Shown here in pieces: positions 7,875 through 17,606 of a stretch of DNA of 64,000 bases; positions within the stretch are counted from its first letter, which is position 1, and every line of letters begins with the position of its first letter. A model generated the notes under the pieces. That model did no database searches. It was given only the letters and a program-made list of their open reading frames with translations, and had not been told where the DNA came from. Made by a program: the position numbers and the translations under genes. Origin of the DNA: Calothrix sp. PCC 6303 (GTDB lineage Bacteria; Cyanobacteriota; Cyanobacteriia; Cyanobacteriales; Nostocaceae); NCBI RefSeq assembly GCF_000317435.1, contig NC_019751.1, positions 620,001 through 684,000 on the forward strand. Reading direction: 5' to 3'.

Positions 7875-9518
7875 ATGGGTGTTCGACAATCAAAAGGGGT
7901 TAGGTTTATGCAAGCACTAGATATTACAAACTCCCAGGAGGTTGATCAATTCCGTCAGCTACAACTGACATTATGCGATCGCTGGAAAACTATAGAACTC
8001 TTTGATAATAGCGATGCTGATATTTTGGTTATTCCTTCTTTAAGTATTGATCAACGGGAACTTGCCAAAGTTGAAGGTTGTGAACACTATGAAGAACGAT
8101 TATTATTTTCATTAATTCGCTTACGAAATCCTCGTACTCGTCTAATTTATGTAACTTCAATGCCACTGCATCCCAGTATCATTGATTATTATTTACAATT
8201 GCTGCCAGGAATTCCTTTTTCCCATGCTCGCAACCGTTTACTATTATTATCAACCTACGATTCATCTCTAAAACCCCTCAGTCAAAAGATTTTAGAACGT
8301 CCTCGCTTACTACAGAGAATTTCTCAAGCTTTGCGGCTAAATAAATCATTTATGACTTGTTACAATGCCACAAACTTAGAATCAGAGTTATCGCTGAAAT
8401 TGGGTGTACCCCTATATGCAGCAGCACCAAACCTGCAATATTGGGGGACAAAAAGTGGTAGTAGACAAATATTTGCGGAATGTGAAGTGCCACATCCCGA
8501 CGGAAGCGATCGCATGTGGAATCCAGTAGACTTAGCAGAAGCAACCGCACATTTGTGGGAACGTCAACCAGACTTGAAAAGAGTGGTGATCAAACTCAAC
8601 GAAGGCATTTCTGGTGAAGGTAATGCTTTATTGGATTTGCGACCAATCAGTGAAGTTGCCCCACCAAATAGTTCTCATGAACAAAGAATCACAGCAATTC
8701 TAGATTGTTTTCAAACCATGCGTTTTCAATCAAGTCAAGAAAGCTGGGAAAACTTCAAAGGACGAATTAGCGAATTAGGTGCAATTGCAGAAGCATTTGT
8801 CGAAGGAGAAATTAAACGTTCCCCCAGTGTACAAGGACGTATTACCCCTTCGGGAGATGTTGAGGTTCTTTCAACCCATGACCAAATTTTAGGGGGTCCC
8901 GATGGTCAAATTTACCTGGGTTGCCGTTTCCCCGCAGACTCTAGCTACAGATTAAAATTACAACAACTAGGTTTAAAAATTGGTCAAAATTTAGCATCTA
9001 AAGGTGCATTAGAAAGATACGGTGTTGACTTTATCACTGTTCAAAAAGAAGATGGTGAATGGGATATTCAAGCAATTGAAATCAACCTCCGCAAAGGTGG
9101 GACAACACACCCTTTCATGACTTTAAAACTATTAACCAATGGTCGCTATGACCTTTCCACTGGATTATTCTATAGTCAACAAGGTAAACCTAAATATTAC
9201 ATCGCCACTGATAACCTGCATAAAAGCCGTTATCAGGGACTTTTGCCCAATGATTTGATGGATGTTATTGCCCATCATCGTTTACATTTCGAGACAGGAA
9301 CCGAAACAGGTAGTGTTTTTCACCTCATGGGTTGCCTATCTCAATTTGGCAAATTAGGATTAACTAGTATTGGAGATTCTCCTCAAGAAGCGGAAGATAT
9401 TTACAACAAAGTTACAAAAGTTTTGGATGTAGAAAGCAGTAGTTCTCCCGAAAATTTATCTGCATTTCCAGATTATTCAACCCCAATGAGTTGGGAAGAA
9501 GGTAGTTCCCACTGGTAA
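7875..9518 (+). CDS. PGM1-like pre-ATP-grasp / ATP-grasp carboxylate-amine ligase
   Basis: About 547 residues. The N-terminal 160 residues look like the pre-ATP-grasp domain of PGM1-related peptide ligases (DADILVIPSLS, RLIYVTSMPLHPSIIDYYL). The middle and C-terminal parts form an ATP-grasp fold, with a nucleotide-binding lysine and glycine loop in VVIKLNEGISGEGNALLDLR and the metal-binding pair in IEINLRKGGTTHPFM. Such enzymes join a carboxylate to an amine through an acylphosphate; the substrates here are unknown. I chose the ATG at 7875. A TTG at 7854 and an ATG at 7908 are also in frame, and no strong ribosome site decides between them. It is monocistronic. Confidence 0.7.
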   Translation: MGVRQSKGVRFMQALDITNSQEVDQFRQLQLTLCDRWKTIELFDNSDADILVIPSLSIDQRELAKVEGCEHYEERLLFSLIRLRNPRTRLIYVTSMPLHPSIIDYYLQLLPGIPFSHARNRLLLLSTYDSSLKPLSQKILERPRLLQRISQALRLNKSFMTCYNATNLESELSLKLGVPLYAAAPNLQYWGTKSGSRQIFAECEVPHPDGSDRMWNPVDLAEATAHLWERQPDLKRVVIKLNEGISGEGNALLDLRPISEVAPPNSSHEQRITAILDCFQTMRFQSSQESWENFKGRISELGAIAEAFVEGEIKRSPSVQGRITPSGDVEVLSTHDQILGGPDGQIYLGCRFPADSSYRLKLQQLGLKIGQNLASKGALERYGVDFITVQKEDGEWDIQAIEINLRKGGTTHPFMTLKLLTNGRYDLSTGLFYSQQGKPKYYIATDNLHKSRYQGLLPNDLMDVIAHHRLHFETGTETGSVFHLMGCLSQFGKLGLTSIGDSPQEAEDIYNKVTKVLDVESSSSPENLSAFPDYSTPMSWEEGSSHW

Positions 9519-9529
9519 TTGCAAAAATT

Positions 9530-9562
9530 ACATATAGATGTTCCAGTTGAACGTCTATATGT
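9530..9562 (+). terminator. Hairpin after the ATP-grasp gene
   Basis: ACATATAGATGTTC and GAACGTCTATATGT pair over 14 bp with one mismatch around CAGTT, 12 bp after the stop codon, followed by GATTTTC. It fits a factor-independent terminator, although the T run is short. Confidence 0.55.
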
Positions 9563-9704
9563 GATTTTCAAGTTTATAACGGTTCTGAGTTGAGTTACAG
9601 CAGTTTTTTACGTATTTTAACCACATCATCTTTCGGGGTAAAATCCCCGTCATAAAACTTACTTGCGTAGCTTGCTTCTCGCTCTGCGAGTATTGCGACT
9701 TGTT

Positions 9705-12629
9705 TTAAGAGTTCCCTGTTTCATTTACCTTTAATTTATCCAGATTAATTTGTAACTCTTGAGCAATATTTAAAGCTTTTTGCCAAGACTGAAATACCTG
9801 TTGAGAAAAATCATTGCTAACTTCGGAAACCTGATCAATTTCCTGAATCATCTCTTGAATAGATTGCGATGTTTCTAATTGAAATGTCGTTCCTTCAAAA
9901 ATAGAATTTACTAGTTGGTTGATTTGTTTTAAAGCAATTAGAGTCTCATTTAAAGAAGCTTTGGTATTTTCGGTTATATTAGTTTCCTTCACTACTTGTG
10001 AAGTAACTAAATCCATTACTTGAATAATTTCTCGTGTTTCTTGCTGATTAGTATTGACTATTGCTTCAATTTCTTGAGTAATAGCAGCACACCTAATAGC
10101 TAAATCTCCTAAGTTTGTTGCAATCAACAAAAAACTACTATCTTGATTTCTTCTAGAAGCTTGCAACTCTGTGTTAACTGCTAAAAGACTAGCTTGTGTT
10201 CCAATTTCACTCACCAAATCAATAATATTATCGATTTGTAAGGAAGACTCTCCTAATTTTTTAACTCTCTTTTTCATTTCGTCAATTGTTGAACGCAAAG
10301 TTGAAATATTTTGCGTGGCTGAATCAATGACAGTTAAGCTTTGTTGAGCATTATTAAAAGATGTACGGGTAACTTCTCGTGCTTGGTTGTTACTTGCAGA
10401 AGTAGCTTGTAGAGAAGATATAATAGGTTGAACTTTTTCTAATACATTTTGAAGTGCTGATGTTTGTTTCTGTGTTTGTGCTGATAATTCATAGATAACA
10501 TTTTCGTTTTCTCTAACTATAGTATTTATCTGGCAGCTTGAAGATTGAACCTCAGTGATAGTTTTCTTGAGATTATCAACTACTAAGTTAAAATTTTCGG
10601 CAATTAACCCTATTTGTCCAGATACGACTTCTGCTTTAACAGTTAAATTACCTTGGGATACACTAGAGATATCTTGAATTAATCTGGAAATTTGCTGCTG
10701 TAATACTTCTTGCTGCTGACGTTTTTCACCAGAAACCAATTCTGCAAGAGAACTAGCATGATCTATTCTTTGATTAAGGGATGTCTGTTCTAAAGCATAA
10801 CCGATAGGAATTGCTACCTGTTTCAACAAATTAATTTCTAAATTTTGCCATTCCCGTGTCTCTGAACACTGGTGGGCAATTAGTAAACCATATAGTTTCT
10901 TATTAATTAAAATTGGTGCGATTAAGCTAGCTTTAATTCCCAATCGATGTAATAATTCTAAATGAGAGCTTGAAAAATTATGATCATCTACATTTGCAAT
11001 AGCTTGAACAGAATTATTTTGATATTGATCTATATAGTTTTTCACAAAAACAATATCTATGATTTCTGTTCCTACTGCTATCGGAAAGTCAGGATTAACA
11101 GACTCAGCAACAATTTGACCATTCCAATTTTGATCCAAACGGTAAACAAGTACTCTATCTGCTTGAATCGCTGATTTAATGCTAATAATCGCTGAATCCA
11201 AAATATATTGAGGATTTAAAGAAACACGATAACGATCAGTAACTTCATGAACTAATTGAGCAATTTTAACTTGATCTTCTTGTTGCTTAACTTGTTGAGT
11301 GATTTTATCTGTTAATCGGTTGAAGGTAATTGCTAATTCTCCAATTTCATCCTCCGCAAATACCTCTGCACGAGCAGTGCGATCGCCGGTAAAATATTTA
11401 AAAGCTGTTTTTTGCAGTTCCGTAATGGGTAAGATAATTGTTTTTCTGAGAATCACTGTCCAAATTGAAATAATTAACAGTGCGATAACTATTGTTAGTA
11501 ACTGTATCCAAGAACTATTATTTAATAACTGATTTATCGCTATTTCTGGAGTTCCCCGGACTAAAATGGCTACTGGTTGCTTATTATAACTAACAGTCGA
11601 TTCGTCATCAGCTTGGAGAATTTTGTTAGGTACGGCTTTAGCAGCAACAACATAAGCTTCGTTTCCTATTGTCATTCGTGCTGTGGGAATGTTATTGCCA
11701 GAAAGCACAGCTTCCTTTAATAAAGTCTCACCAGCTTTGGGTAACTGTAAATTCCGAAAACTCTGAGATGAAGCAGAAGCCAAAGATGTTGATAAAATAA
11801 ACTCACCATTCGGCTTTTGATAATAAATCGCGCTATAACCACCACCAGTTGCATCTAGTGCTGTTTGATTAATAGTATCCTTCTGATTCACTATATCTCC
11901 AGATACTAAAGCCCCAATTACTATATTTGTTTCTGGATCTTTGACTGGGGTCACTGTATAACGAATTAAAGCATCTTGATTACGAAAATTTTGGGGTAGA
12001 GGTGGTAATTCTTTGCTTAATTCTGACCATTGAACAATTCTACTAGCTTTGATTTGTTTAGGAAAATTAAAAACTTCACTGACTAAACCACCCGGATTAA
12101 AAACTTCACCTTGACGTTCAGCATTTGCGTTGACTATTATCTTTAAATCTCGACCAACAAGAGTTGCATATTCAATTTTTCTGGCTGTAATTTCATTAAC
12201 TAATATCTGCTTGACTTGGGCTTTTAATTCTGGACTTAATGATTGACCCCGGAAACTGTTTGCTGTTGCTCTGATGATTGCAGTATTATCTGATTGTCCT
12301 CGAAAACCAAAGCCCATTTGATTGACTTTGATATTATAAGCCATATCTATAACTGCCAGTTCTGATTTAGCTTGTTCAGCAGATATAACTTGTAAATTAC
12401 TAGTAATTAAAAGCCTACTAACAACAGTTACCCCAATTATTGATATTATTTCAGATGCCACTAGTGCAACAATCTGTTTACGGCTAATTGAAAGATTGCT
12501 AAAATGCTGCCATAAAGTCAGTTTCGGTTTTAACAAATAGCCTTGATTACTAGATGTTAATAACTGATGCGATGACGACTCTGGATGAGATTCATTTGAT
12601 AGGTGTTTAGTTAGAAAATTTTTATTCAC
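9705..12629 (-). CDS. MCP-like membrane sensor with GAF domain (PixJ/PilJ-type, no bilin cysteine)
   Basis: A 974-residue transducer. Order: cytoplasmic start, TM1 about 52-75, periplasmic sensor 76-372, TM2 about 374-394, HAMP 395-447, GAF 460-615, second HAMP about 645-695, coiled-coil signalling domain 700-930. The GAF resembles the bilin-binding GAFs of cyanobacterial phototaxis receptors (SHLELLHRLGIKASLIAPIL, GLLIAHQCSETREW), but the position of the chromophore cysteine before His556 is Ser555. The signalling tip QASLLAVNTELQASRRNQD is also far from the usual QTNLLALNAAIEAARAGE, so coupling to CheA/CheW may be altered. No che or pil genes are adjacent. Probably a non-photoactive or differently tuned sensor for motility or pilus control. 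Confidence 0.85.
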   Translation of the reverse strand: MNKNFLTKHLSNESHPESSSHQLLTSSNQGYLLKPKLTLWQHFSNLSISRKQIVALVASEIISIIGVTVVSRLLITSNLQVISAEQAKSELAVIDMAYNIKVNQMGFGFRGQSDNTAIIRATANSFRGQSLSPELKAQVKQILVNEITARKIEYATLVGRDLKIIVNANAERQGEVFNPGGLVSEVFNFPKQIKASRIVQWSELSKELPPLPQNFRNQDALIRYTVTPVKDPETNIVIGALVSGDIVNQKDTINQTALDATGGGYSAIYYQKPNGEFILSTSLASASSQSFRNLQLPKAGETLLKEAVLSGNNIPTARMTIGNEAYVVAAKAVPNKILQADDESTVSYNKQPVAILVRGTPEIAINQLLNNSSWIQLLTIVIALLIISIWTVILRKTIILPITELQKTAFKYFTGDRTARAEVFAEDEIGELAITFNRLTDKITQQVKQQEDQVKIAQLVHEVTDRYRVSLNPQYILDSAIISIKSAIQADRVLVYRLDQNWNGQIVAESVNPDFPIAVGTEIIDIVFVKNYIDQYQNNSVQAIANVDDHNFSSSHLELLHRLGIKASLIAPILINKKLYGLLIAHQCSETREWQNLEINLLKQVAIPIGYALEQTSLNQRIDHASSLAELVSGEKRQQQEVLQQQISRLIQDISSVSQGNLTVKAEVVSGQIGLIAENFNLVVDNLKKTITEVQSSSCQINTIVRENENVIYELSAQTQKQTSALQNVLEKVQPIISSLQATSASNNQAREVTRTSFNNAQQSLTVIDSATQNISTLRSTIDEMKKRVKKLGESSLQIDNIIDLVSEIGTQASLLAVNTELQASRRNQDSSFLLIATNLGDLAIRCAAITQEIEAIVNTNQQETREIIQVMDLVTSQVVKETNITENTKASLNETLIALKQINQLVNSIFEGTTFQLETSQSIQEMIQEIDQVSEVSNDFSQQVFQSWQKALNIAQELQINLDKLKVNETGNS

Positions 12630-13099
12630 TTTAATTTTAGTTACGAATACAGTATTTTTTTAAACCGAAGATTCAGTGAAATATGCTTAATAAGGTGAAA
12701 CTATCCTGACACAAGGTTTTTCACATTAACTTTAGGGTTTGACAAAATTGCTCAAGGGGAACTAAAACAAAATATACAGTTGTATTTATTTAAACACAAT
12801 AGGTTCCAGGAAATATAGCTGGTGGGATTAAGTTGTTGAACAGCAATTATAGAGCAAAATTACTCAGACCTAACCATACCGAGGTACAAATATTACAGCT
12901 ACTTGTTATACTAGGTTTCTCTGTATTATCAATTGCGTAAGTATTTCAGGTATTAATGTTTTTCTGATGCCACCTAATTACTTAGTTTAATGTTTTGTAT
13001 TATACTTTTTCTCTTAAGTTATGAATTACCGATAAAATATAACTTAATGGGTGACAAACACAAATAATATTACATCTTCAACTGATAGAGTTAGTAGTT
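12630..13099. other. Intergenic region, divergent promoters
   Basis: About 470 bp of AT-rich sequence between the divergent MCP-like gene and tsaE. It must contain both promoters. No gene, repeat or hairpin of note was seen. Confidence 0.5.
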
Positions 13100-13579
13100 A
13101 TGAAAATCTTTCTCGCCGATTCTGATGCAACGCGATCGCTTGGTTGTAACATTGGCAAATATCTACCTGCTGGTAGTGTGATATTACTTACAGGAGAATT
13201 AGGCGCAGGTAAAACAACTTTAGTTCAAGGAATCGGTGAAGGCTTGGAAATTGAGGATTCTATCGTTAGTCCAACTTTTACCATCATCAATGAATATACT
13301 GAAGGACGTATACCTCTTTATCACCTAGATTTATACCGTTTAGAACCAGCAGAAGTTCAAGCATTGAACCTAGAAAACTATTGGGAAGGTATCGAAGCTG
13401 TACCAGGAATTACAGCGATTGAGTGGTCAGAAAGAATGCCATACATGCCAGAAAGCTATTTGAATATTACCCTAAGTTATAGCGATGAAGGCACAAGGCA
13501 GGTAGAATTAATTGTGAAAGATTTTGAATTACCGGATTTTTTTACCAAAAATAAAAATAACAACACAGCTGGAATATGA
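13100..13579 (+). CDS. tsaE: tRNA threonylcarbamoyladenosine biosynthesis ATPase TsaE
   Basis: A 159-residue P-loop protein. TsaE is the ATPase that drives the TsaB-TsaD complex making the t6A37 modification of ANN-decoding tRNAs. Family marks are all present: Walker A GELGAGKTT (32-40), the SPTFTIINEY switch, and the HLDLYRL strand, followed by AIEWSERMP. Length is normal. The partner genes tsaB, tsaC and tsaD are not nearby. The stop codon overlaps a 22-bp palindrome at 13578 that separates it from the convergent rqcH. Confidence 0.93.
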   Translation: MKIFLADSDATRSLGCNIGKYLPAGSVILLTGELGAGKTTLVQGIGEGLEIEDSIVSPTFTIINEYTEGRIPLYHLDLYRLEPAEVQALNLENYWEGIEAVPGITAIEWSERMPYMPESYLNITLSYSDEGTRQVELIVKDFELPDFFTKNKNNNTAGI

Positions 13580-13599
13580 GACGCAATATATCGTGTCTC
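13578..13599. repeat. Imperfect dispersed palindrome / terminator
   Basis: GAGACGCAATAT and ATATCGTGTCTC form a 22-bp near-palindrome overlapping the tsaE stop codon, between the convergent stops of tsaE and rqcH. It belongs to the same family as the copy at 2381 and may terminate both genes. Confidence 0.65.
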
Positions 13600-13620
13600 T
13601 ACAAAACTTATCTGACGCTG

Positions 13621-15342
13621 TTACTTCCTCAGCATTTGGGGTTGTCCCCAGATAATTCGCTCATTCTTATATATGGCAATCCCTGGTTTTGCACCTTTGG
13701 GTTTATATACATGCTTGGGTTGGGTATAAACTACGGGTACTTGTTCGCTTTGGCGGGCGCGGCTATAGTATGCAGCTAAATTGGCGGTATACTGAAGGTC
13801 TCCTTCATCGGGAACTGTCCCAGGGGTCAAACGTAAGAGAATGTGACTACCGGGTATTTCTTGAGCATGAAACCACAAATCATAGTCGTTGGCAACACGG
13901 AAAGTTAATTGATCGTTTTGTTTGTTGTTGCGTCCAATGAGGATTTCTAAACCGCTTGGTGTGCGAAAACTCCGGAAATTTGTACTAGGTTCGTTATTTG
14001 CACCCACCCTTTGATCTGGGTTTTCCATGTATTTCTGTCCCACCATCTCATCGCGGATTTCTAACAAAGCTTCCAAATCTTCGCTGCTTTGGTAGGTTTC
14101 GATTTGGGAAATTGCCGCTTCGATTTGTTCTAAATAGCCAATTTCGCTGTTTGTTTCTGCTAAAAGTGGTTCAACTGCTGAACGCGCACGTTTGAGCTTT
14201 TGGTGCTGTTTGTATAATAATTGAGCATTGACAACTGCATTTTTGTCAGGTTCAAGGGGAATTACCACAGGTTTCCCACTCTCAAAATCAGCCAAGGTAA
14301 TTTCTTGCATTCCTGGTTCCCAACTATGCAAGTATGCCATCAATAGGTCAGCAGAGGCACGATATTCATCAGCGCGATCGCTTTGTTGTAATCTGGTGCT
14401 AAATGCCGTGGCTTTTTGGCGCAACTTCTCTAAAATGTTGTTGAGTTTCTGAGTTAGTTGATGTCGCAGTTGGGAAAATATCAGTTGGTTAAATTGAGTT
14501 GTGTAGTAGTTATTAATTAATTCTTGGGTATTTTTGGTTGTTTCTGTCCCACCCCAACCCAAAACGTTATAACCTGCTGTGGTGTAAGCAGGGTGAAAAT
14601 CGTTATTTTCTAAAGCTTGTAACCATTCTTGCCACTTGCTAAATAAACCTTGCCATTGGGAATCTGTGAGGGTATCGGTTGTCATTTCCCCATCTAGATT
14701 TGCCACATCCAACATCGATTGCAACAAAGCTGGAGAAACACCGCGATGAGTTTTGAGTAGCTGTTTTTTTAACCCTCCCGGTACCAAGCTTACCCTTTCT
14801 TGCCAACGCGATCGCGCTTCGCTCAAACTGGGAGTAGTATTAGTTAAACTTGGGGGTTTCTCGTAAGCTTGTCCAGTTAAAATGGTGCGAACACTGGATT
14901 GCTGCTGATTAACTTGGTGTGCGGTGGTAATAATTTCGTTTTTGGCATTGGTGAGGACAACATTACTATATTTCCCCATAATTTCCACATAAATGTGGTA
15001 TAGTGGCTCCTCCCCAGGACGACGAGCAAACTGTAAATCGACAACTCGCTCCCAAGGCGCAATATTTTCGATTCCCACCAAAGCCAAACCACCCAGCTGG
15101 CTCACCAATTGCTGACTGAAAGTAAAAGTATCAGGAATGCGAGGGGGAGGATTGCCAATATGTAACCGGGCAGCTTGGGAATGCCAAGACACCTCCAACC
15201 ATCCTCGCTGATTTAACGTCCGCAGTGCTATGGAAACAGTATAGCGATCGCGCTGGTAAACTTGCTCAAGCCGTGACGGCAACCACTCAGCGCGAAGTTC
15301 GCTACAAACAGCACTCAAAGTTGTAAAGTCAAAGGATTGCAA
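13621..15342 (-). CDS. rqcH: Rqc2/RqcH homolog (NFACT protein)
   Basis: A 573-residue NFACT protein. RqcH binds stalled, peptidyl-tRNA-carrying 50S subunits and adds C-terminal alanine tails that mark the chain for degradation. The NFACT-N domain starts MQSFDFTTLSAVCSEL and holds the conserved EIMGKYSNVVLT. A long coiled-coil middle (about 290-420) follows, and the NFACT-R domain has GLEILIGRNNKQND, DLWFHAQEIPGSH and YTQPKHVYKPKGAKPG. It is older-annotated as a fibronectin-binding protein. Length is typical. It stands alone, convergent with tsaE. Confidence 0.9.
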   Translation of the reverse strand: MQSFDFTTLSAVCSELRAEWLPSRLEQVYQRDRYTVSIALRTLNQRGWLEVSWHSQAARLHIGNPPPRIPDTFTFSQQLVSQLGGLALVGIENIAPWERVVDLQFARRPGEEPLYHIYVEIMGKYSNVVLTNAKNEIITTAHQVNQQQSSVRTILTGQAYEKPPSLTNTTPSLSEARSRWQERVSLVPGGLKKQLLKTHRGVSPALLQSMLDVANLDGEMTTDTLTDSQWQGLFSKWQEWLQALENNDFHPAYTTAGYNVLGWGGTETTKNTQELINNYYTTQFNQLIFSQLRHQLTQKLNNILEKLRQKATAFSTRLQQSDRADEYRASADLLMAYLHSWEPGMQEITLADFESGKPVVIPLEPDKNAVVNAQLLYKQHQKLKRARSAVEPLLAETNSEIGYLEQIEAAISQIETYQSSEDLEALLEIRDEMVGQKYMENPDQRVGANNEPSTNFRSFRTPSGLEILIGRNNKQNDQLTFRVANDYDLWFHAQEIPGSHILLRLTPGTVPDEGDLQYTANLAAYYSRARQSEQVPVVYTQPKHVYKPKGAKPGIAIYKNERIIWGQPQMLRK

Positions 15343-15470
15343 AACAATTAGCCGCCAGCATTCTATCTTCGATGCATAGTATAACTTGCCTGAATGCTAA
15401 GAAACTGATTTTTAATCAGCAATTCGACTTTTCTATCGAAAGTAGGGGGTCTAAGTTTTACTACTCAGCA

Positions 15471-16253
15471 CTACTCCAACTCTAAAACACCTCGCGTCCC
15501 ATCACGACGTTTTTGGTCTTTAGCATCAAATTTCGCCACACAAGAGCCTTTATCAACCATGACACAACTCAAATAATCGGTTGCTTCAATCAACGCTGCA
15601 CGTAAAGCCTTGCCAACAGGTGCTCGCTTTGTTTTTGCGCTATTTCCTCCCACATTGATGCCGCCAATACTAACTCCAGCAGATCCACCTTTAGATTCTG
15701 AAGTTGCACGTCCTTCGATGGTACGAGAATGAACTACTTCTCCAGTAGTGGAATCTACAACACGCAAATCAATCGCAATATAAGCCTGTTGTTTTTTCTG
15801 ATTACCTCCACCCCCAACACGAATTCCGCCGATATTGATGCCATCAATTCTACCTCCAGAGGATTCATCAGAAACCCCTTCTTCGTAGGAGGTAACTTTA
15901 CCTAAAACAATGTACTTTGAACCTGTAAGCTGTCCTTTCTTGGCTCCTGTTCCTGGGCGAACTAGCCCAGCCTCAGCTAATTCTTGCTCGGAAAGTACAG
16001 ATCCAAGTTTTTGGCGCTCAACTACGCTAAACTTTCCTGTTGCATTTAACTCATTACTCAGAGCATCTGACAATTCTACAGAAGTTCCACTACGCCACCA
16101 CCACCAGCCCGTTTCATTTTTAAATTCTGGAACCGAGATAGTTGGTTTTGATTCTGCTAACACAGGACTATCAACGCCTAAACCAAATCCTAAAGTGACG
16201 AGAGTAACAACAGCGCTAACACTGATTGCGCGGAAATTCGATGAAATCTTCAT
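15471..16253 (-). CDS. CsgG/HfaB-family secreted protein
   Basis: A 260-residue protein with a signal peptide (cleavage likely after SPVLA, residue about 32). The body matches the CsgG family that includes outer-membrane curli secretion pores: PTISVPEFKNETG, ELSDALSNELNATGKFSVVERQKLGSVL written in family order, YIVLGKVTSYEEG, and IDLRVVDSTTGEVV. Two glycine-rich GGIxVGG segments (about 140-150 and 195-205) are inserted in loops. There is no lipobox cysteine, unlike enteric CsgG, so membrane anchoring is uncertain. No csgA or csgB-like gene is nearby; many such proteins are of unknown function in cyanobacteria. Confidence 0.75.
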   Translation of the reverse strand: MKISSNFRAISVSAVVTLVTLGFGLGVDSPVLAESKPTISVPEFKNETGWWWWRSGTSVELSDALSNELNATGKFSVVERQKLGSVLSEQELAEAGLVRPGTGAKKGQLTGSKYIVLGKVTSYEEGVSDESSGGRIDGINIGGIRVGGGGNQKKQQAYIAIDLRVVDSTTGEVVHSRTIEGRATSESKGGSAGVSIGGINVGGNSAKTKRAPVGKALRAALIEATDYLSCVMVDKGSCVAKFDAKDQKRRDGTRGVLELE

Positions 16254-17021
16254 AATAAGATCGTTATTAATGCGGATCAGAATAAAATTGTCAATGATTA
16301 CTTAGTAAACAATACATATCTTTACTTAAGTAATTCTTCATTATTGCCATGGAAGCTAGATGTGTAAAATCTATGCCACGATTCAACGCTACTTTTTCGG
16401 GAATAGCGTGATTTAACCTATTATACAGCCACTTTCATCTCTAATGATGAATCAGTAACATACTTAAACGTTCAACTTAAAGTTATTGTCCCTTGAGTTT
16501 TCAGCCAAACAATAAACAAACTCTAACAGTGAAAGAGGAAATATTTTATACAGCGACTGTAAAGATTTCTCATTTTTTTATAAAGATAATTCAAAATTCA
16601 AGTAAATTATCTAACATAAGCCCTAAGTAAATCCCAAAACATCCGCATCAAAAGAGGCAGGGGAACAGATTGGACTTAATTCTGCACCCCAAGCAAGCTA
16701 TAGGAATCCGATTTGATTAGAGATTTCCAAATAAAAAAAATATCCCAAAATTTATTGTGGTGCAGGCATCTTGCCTGCTACTAATGCAAGAACAGGCAAG
16801 ACTTCGGCGTGAGCGCTCAGTTCTTACCTCCGGTACACTTCGTTCCGACAGGCTCAGGAACCATCGAACGCTGCCTATCCCACAATATTGGATCATCTTT
16901 TTTGTGGAGTTCTCTTAGTAAATCAAATATGATTCCTAAGTAGGTGGGTGTTGAAAATTGTAGTTAACACAAGGCAGTGGGCAGTAGGCAGTAGTGGTAA
17001 GTGCTAAGTAGTTACGCAAAA
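16254..17021. other. Intergenic region with MITE-like element
   Basis: About 770 bp without a gene. The segment 16254-16690 is plain AT-rich sequence upstream of the CsgG-like gene, with a repeat word CATCAAAAGAGGCAGGGGA near 16647 that recurs inside the RnfD-like gene near 59480. The 238-bp element at 16701-16938 fills most of the rest. Confidence 0.6.
16701..16938. mobile_element. MITE-like element, copy with a different interior
   Basis: Ends are TAGGAATCCGATTTGATT and the reverse complement AATCAAATATGATTCCTA, the same termini as the elements at 4645 and 35386. The interior instead holds the module GGCAAGACTTCGGCGTGAGC plus CTTACCTCCGGTACACTTCG, which also occurs at about 25340-25400 and, inverted, at about 42236-42350. 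This suggests repeated nesting of small elements. Confidence 0.6.
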
Positions 17022-17510
17022 TTAAATGACATTCAAATAGTTATTGGATTCGCATAACTTCTGTTTTTCCATGAATACAAACGATAATTTTTTGTTTACT
17101 TCTTCACTTTTGAATATCTTATAGCCAAGCCGCTCATAAAGATTAATATTACGTTCACTTTTGTATCCGGTAAATAACTCAAAACGCTGCGCTTTATCAA
17201 AACATAATTCGACTTGCTCCATCAAGGCTGTACCAATGCCTTTTCCCTGATAATCAGGATGAACAATCAGCCGCTCAATATGGCAAGTATTTCCTATTTG
17301 ATAGCCTCTAACTGAGCCGACAATCTTATCTTGAATTTCTACCTTTAAAAAAACTTTATATGCGAAATCGCTTATTAACTCGTCTAGAGTTTGCGTGAGT
17401 GGTGGAATGTCAAAGTCGTCGTAAAATTCCGCTTCACTCTGAAATGCTAGCTTTTGTAGTTTGAGAATAGCTGCTGCATCGTTAAACAGAGCTTTTGTAG
17501 CGTTTTTCAT
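17022..17510 (-). CDS. GNAT-family N-acetyltransferase
   Basis: A 162-residue GNAT protein. The acetyl-CoA motif is HIERLIVHPDYQGKGIGTAL (beta4 followed by the Q-x-x-G-x-G loop), then FELFTGYKSERNINLYERLG, the usual helix and substrate-side strand. It transfers an acetyl group from acetyl-CoA to an amine; the substrate is not predictable. It is the first of three acetyltransferase genes within 2.3 kb on the same strand, which may be a coincidence of an accessory region or a small modification cluster. Confidence 0.85.
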   Translation of the reverse strand: MKNATKALFNDAAAILKLQKLAFQSEAEFYDDFDIPPLTQTLDELISDFAYKVFLKVEIQDKIVGSVRGYQIGNTCHIERLIVHPDYQGKGIGTALMEQVELCFDKAQRFELFTGYKSERNINLYERLGYKIFKSEEVNKKLSFVFMEKQKLCESNNYLNVI

Positions 17511-17606
17511 AATCGCAATAACTTACTGTACTTTGCAGCCTCAAACAAACCTTCGCATTTATAATTAGGGTCAGGTTACGTTCTTAAATCGGTGAAGTTC
17601 TACCCT

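Noticed and set aside
13576-13940. Open frames on the plus strand after tsaE
   Set aside because: They lie antisense to the conserved NFACT-R end of rqcH and have the composition of shadow frames.
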